Positions 6,619 through 7,933 of a stretch of DNA of 7,933 nucleotides are shown here, one piece after another; the first letter of the stretch is position 1, and every line of letters starts with the position of its first letter. The stretch comes from Bacteroidota bacterium (GTDB lineage Bacteria; Bacteroidota; Bacteroidia; Chitinophagales; Chitinophagaceae). The translations under genes were made by a program, and so were the position numbers. The stretch lies in contig JAEWWO010000019.1 in NCBI GenBank assembly GCA_023396345.1, forward strand, positions 1 to 7,933. The letters run 5' to 3'. Under the pieces are notes generated by a model. It was not told the origin of the DNA and did not search any database. It worked only from the letters and a program-made list of their open reading frames with translations.

Positions 6619-7933
6619 TTATTGCCCCTGAGCCAAACTATACGCTCTTTCGCCGCCATGTTTTTGCAGTATTTCTACTGTAGCTACATCAAAATTCTGA
6701 CTCATTTTTTCGTAAAGAGCAATTACATCTGATTGCTTTACTTCCACTCCGTCTTCTGCTTCAAAGCGCACATTATATAAATCAACCAGATTCGTATAAA
6801 CAGAACCTGTTGGCCAAACCTGTGTGCCTCTGTTGCTGATATTGATTAGCTGTAGTTTTTTATTTTCGCCTAAAGCAACTTTACATTTTTCTGCAATGGT
6901 ATTGGGAAACTGATTGGTGATAATGAAAAAATCTACACCGCCAATTTTTTCTTCTTCTTTTTGTGGATTATCCATCATCAGATTGATATCCATTTTTGCA
7001 ACTTTATGTTCCTTTGGTGCATCTTCCAGTTCCGGTTTTGCACCAACGGTAGGTTTCTGCCCAAAGTTGGCAATAATAGCTTCTGCAAATTGTGTGGTAT
7101 TTAAAGCAGGTATAGACCTGTCGCCAAAATCTCCTGTTCTGCTACCTTGTTCCAAAGTATACAATAAGGCATTTTCAATCATGTTGGCAGTACCGTAAAA
7201 ACCCAGATGGTGCAACATGGCAAGTCCGCTTAATAACAGAGCCGTAGGGTTGGCAATATTTTTTCCTGCAATATCAGGAGCAGTGCCGTGTACAGCTTCA
7301 AAAATACAAATGTTATCTCCGATGTTTGCAGAAGGAGCAAAGCCCAGTCCGCCAACCAATCCGGCACAGAGGTCGCTTACGATATCGCCTTGTAAATTGG
7401 TTAACACAATTACATCAAACATTTCAGGACGCATTACCAGCTTCATGCACAGGTCATCAACAATTACATCGTTTACTTCCAGTTCGGGATATTCTTTGGC
7501 AACTTCATAAAAAGTATTCAGAAAAATACCGTCGGTAAGTTTCATGATATTTGCCTTGTGTCCGCAGGTGATTTTTTTTGCCTTTTTAGCTTTAGCCATT
7601 TCAAAAGCATAACGTATAACCTGTTCGCTTCCGGGACGTGTAATAAAACGTCGGCTGATAGCTACATCATTACTAAGCATATGTTCAACACCACCGTATG
7701 TGTCTTCAATATTTTCACGAACTACCGTAAGATCTATATTAATACCGGCTTTGCTGAACACAGTATCTACACCATGCAGTGTTTGAAATGTTCTTTTGTT
7801 GGCGTAAGTATTCCATGTTTTACGGGCTGTAACATTGATGCTTTTTACGCCTTTACCTTTGGGTGTTTCCATCGGTCCTTTGAAAAGAATACCCAGTTCT
7901 TCGATGGTAGCTTTAGCCTCGTCTGTCATACCA
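6619..7933 (-). CDS. icd: Isocitrate dehydrogenase (Thermus/alpha-proteobacterial type), 5'-truncated; coenzyme site suggests NAD+
   Basis: The frame is open to the right edge. The first visible Met (7929) is internal, preceded by a Gly codon, and the true start lies outside. Numbering from that Met gives 436 residues. Substrate residues are KSINVTAR (Ser30, Asn32, Arg36), RENIEDTYGG (Arg71, Tyr78) and HKANIMK (Lys125). Metal aspartates are Asp158, Asp182 and Asp186. The coenzyme loop HGTAP starts at 214. The ~110-residue C-terminal domain (about 325-436, with ISNRGTQVWPTG and a final AQGQ) matches the extra domain of Thermus thermophilus isocitrate dehydrogenase, absent from E. coli Icd. The enzyme decarboxylates isocitrate to 2-oxoglutarate in the TCA cycle. 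After HGTAP comes Asp-Ile, with Ala226 before Asn-Pro, where NADP-linked E. coli Icd has Lys344, Tyr345 and Val351; Asp/Ile/Ala is the NAD+ pattern. Relatives are often annotated as NADP-dependent. No regulatory phosphorylation partner is visible nearby. Confidence 0.93.
   Translation of the reverse strand, partial: GMTDEAKATIEELGILFKGPMETPKGKGVKSINVTARKTWNTYANKRTFQTLHGVDTVFSKAGINIDLTVVRENIEDTYGGVEHMLSNDVAISRRFITRPGSEQVIRYAFEMAKAKKAKKITCGHKANIMKLTDGIFLNTFYEVAKEYPELEVNDVIVDDLCMKLVMRPEMFDVIVLTNLQGDIVSDLCAGLVGGLGFAPSANIGDNICIFEAVHGTAPDIAGKNIANPTALLLSGLAMLHHLGFYGTANMIENALLYTLEQGSRTGDFGDRSIPALNTTQFAEAIIANFGQKPTVGAKPELEDAPKEHKVAKMDINLMMDNPQKEEEKIGGVDFFIITNQFPNTIAEKCKVALGENKKLQLINISNRGTQVWPTGSVYTNLVDLYNVRFEAEDGVEVKQSDVIALYEKMSQNFDVATVEILQKHGGERAYSLAQGQ

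Noticed and set aside
6914..7538. Plus-strand open frames of 70-97 codons opposite icd
   Set aside because: They lie antisense to well-conserved icd motifs, and their translations match nothing I recognise.

Overview
The window looks like ordinary chromosomal DNA from a member of the Bacteroidota, most likely a Chitinophagaceae-like or related lineage. The sequence-based reasons are a low-to-moderate GC content (roughly 40% by eye), AT-rich leaders with TAnnTTTG promoter boxes, a methionine synthase split into two genes, and short C-run/TTT/G-run intergenic repeats of a kind I recall from this phylum. The taxonomic call is inference; no rRNA or other marker gene is present.

Layout: positions 1-4239 hold three minus-strand genes read as marC-family -> metH N-terminal part -> metH C-terminal part. 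The last of these runs off the left edge and lacks about its final 40 codons. The first two genes are 9 nt apart and the second and third 76 nt apart, so they probably form one transcript. The 76-nt gap and the end of the first metH gene carry two inverted copies of a short repeat; one of them encodes the last residues of its protein. A 73-bp divergent promoter region (4240-4312) separates this unit from rpe (ribulose-phosphate 3-epimerase, plus strand, 4313-4975). The end of rpe meets a convergent minus-strand lipoprotein gene (DUF5077 + DUF3472 type, 4972-6336). Their stop codons overlap on one TTAA, and a good intrinsic terminator for the lipoprotein gene lies inside the rpe coding sequence. 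Positions 6337-6618 are non-coding and contain a TGCAAA repeat cluster, a perfect 12-bp hairpin and two REP-like palindromic elements. The right end (6619-7933, minus) is an isocitrate dehydrogenase of the Thermus/alpha-proteobacterial type, cut at its N terminus by the window edge.

Functionally the genes are core metabolism: methyl transfer from methyltetrahydrofolate to homocysteine (both MetH parts together), the pentose phosphate pathway (Rpe) and the TCA cycle (Icd), plus a membrane protein and a surface or periplasmic lipoprotein of unknown role. I found no mobile element, CRISPR array, tRNA, rRNA, riboswitch or obviously new system. The points most worth a second look are the coenzyme-site residues of the isocitrate dehydrogenase, which predict NAD+ rather than NADP+; the terminator embedded in rpe; and the repeat-derived tail and repeat-supplied Shine-Dalgarno-like sequence at the metH split.
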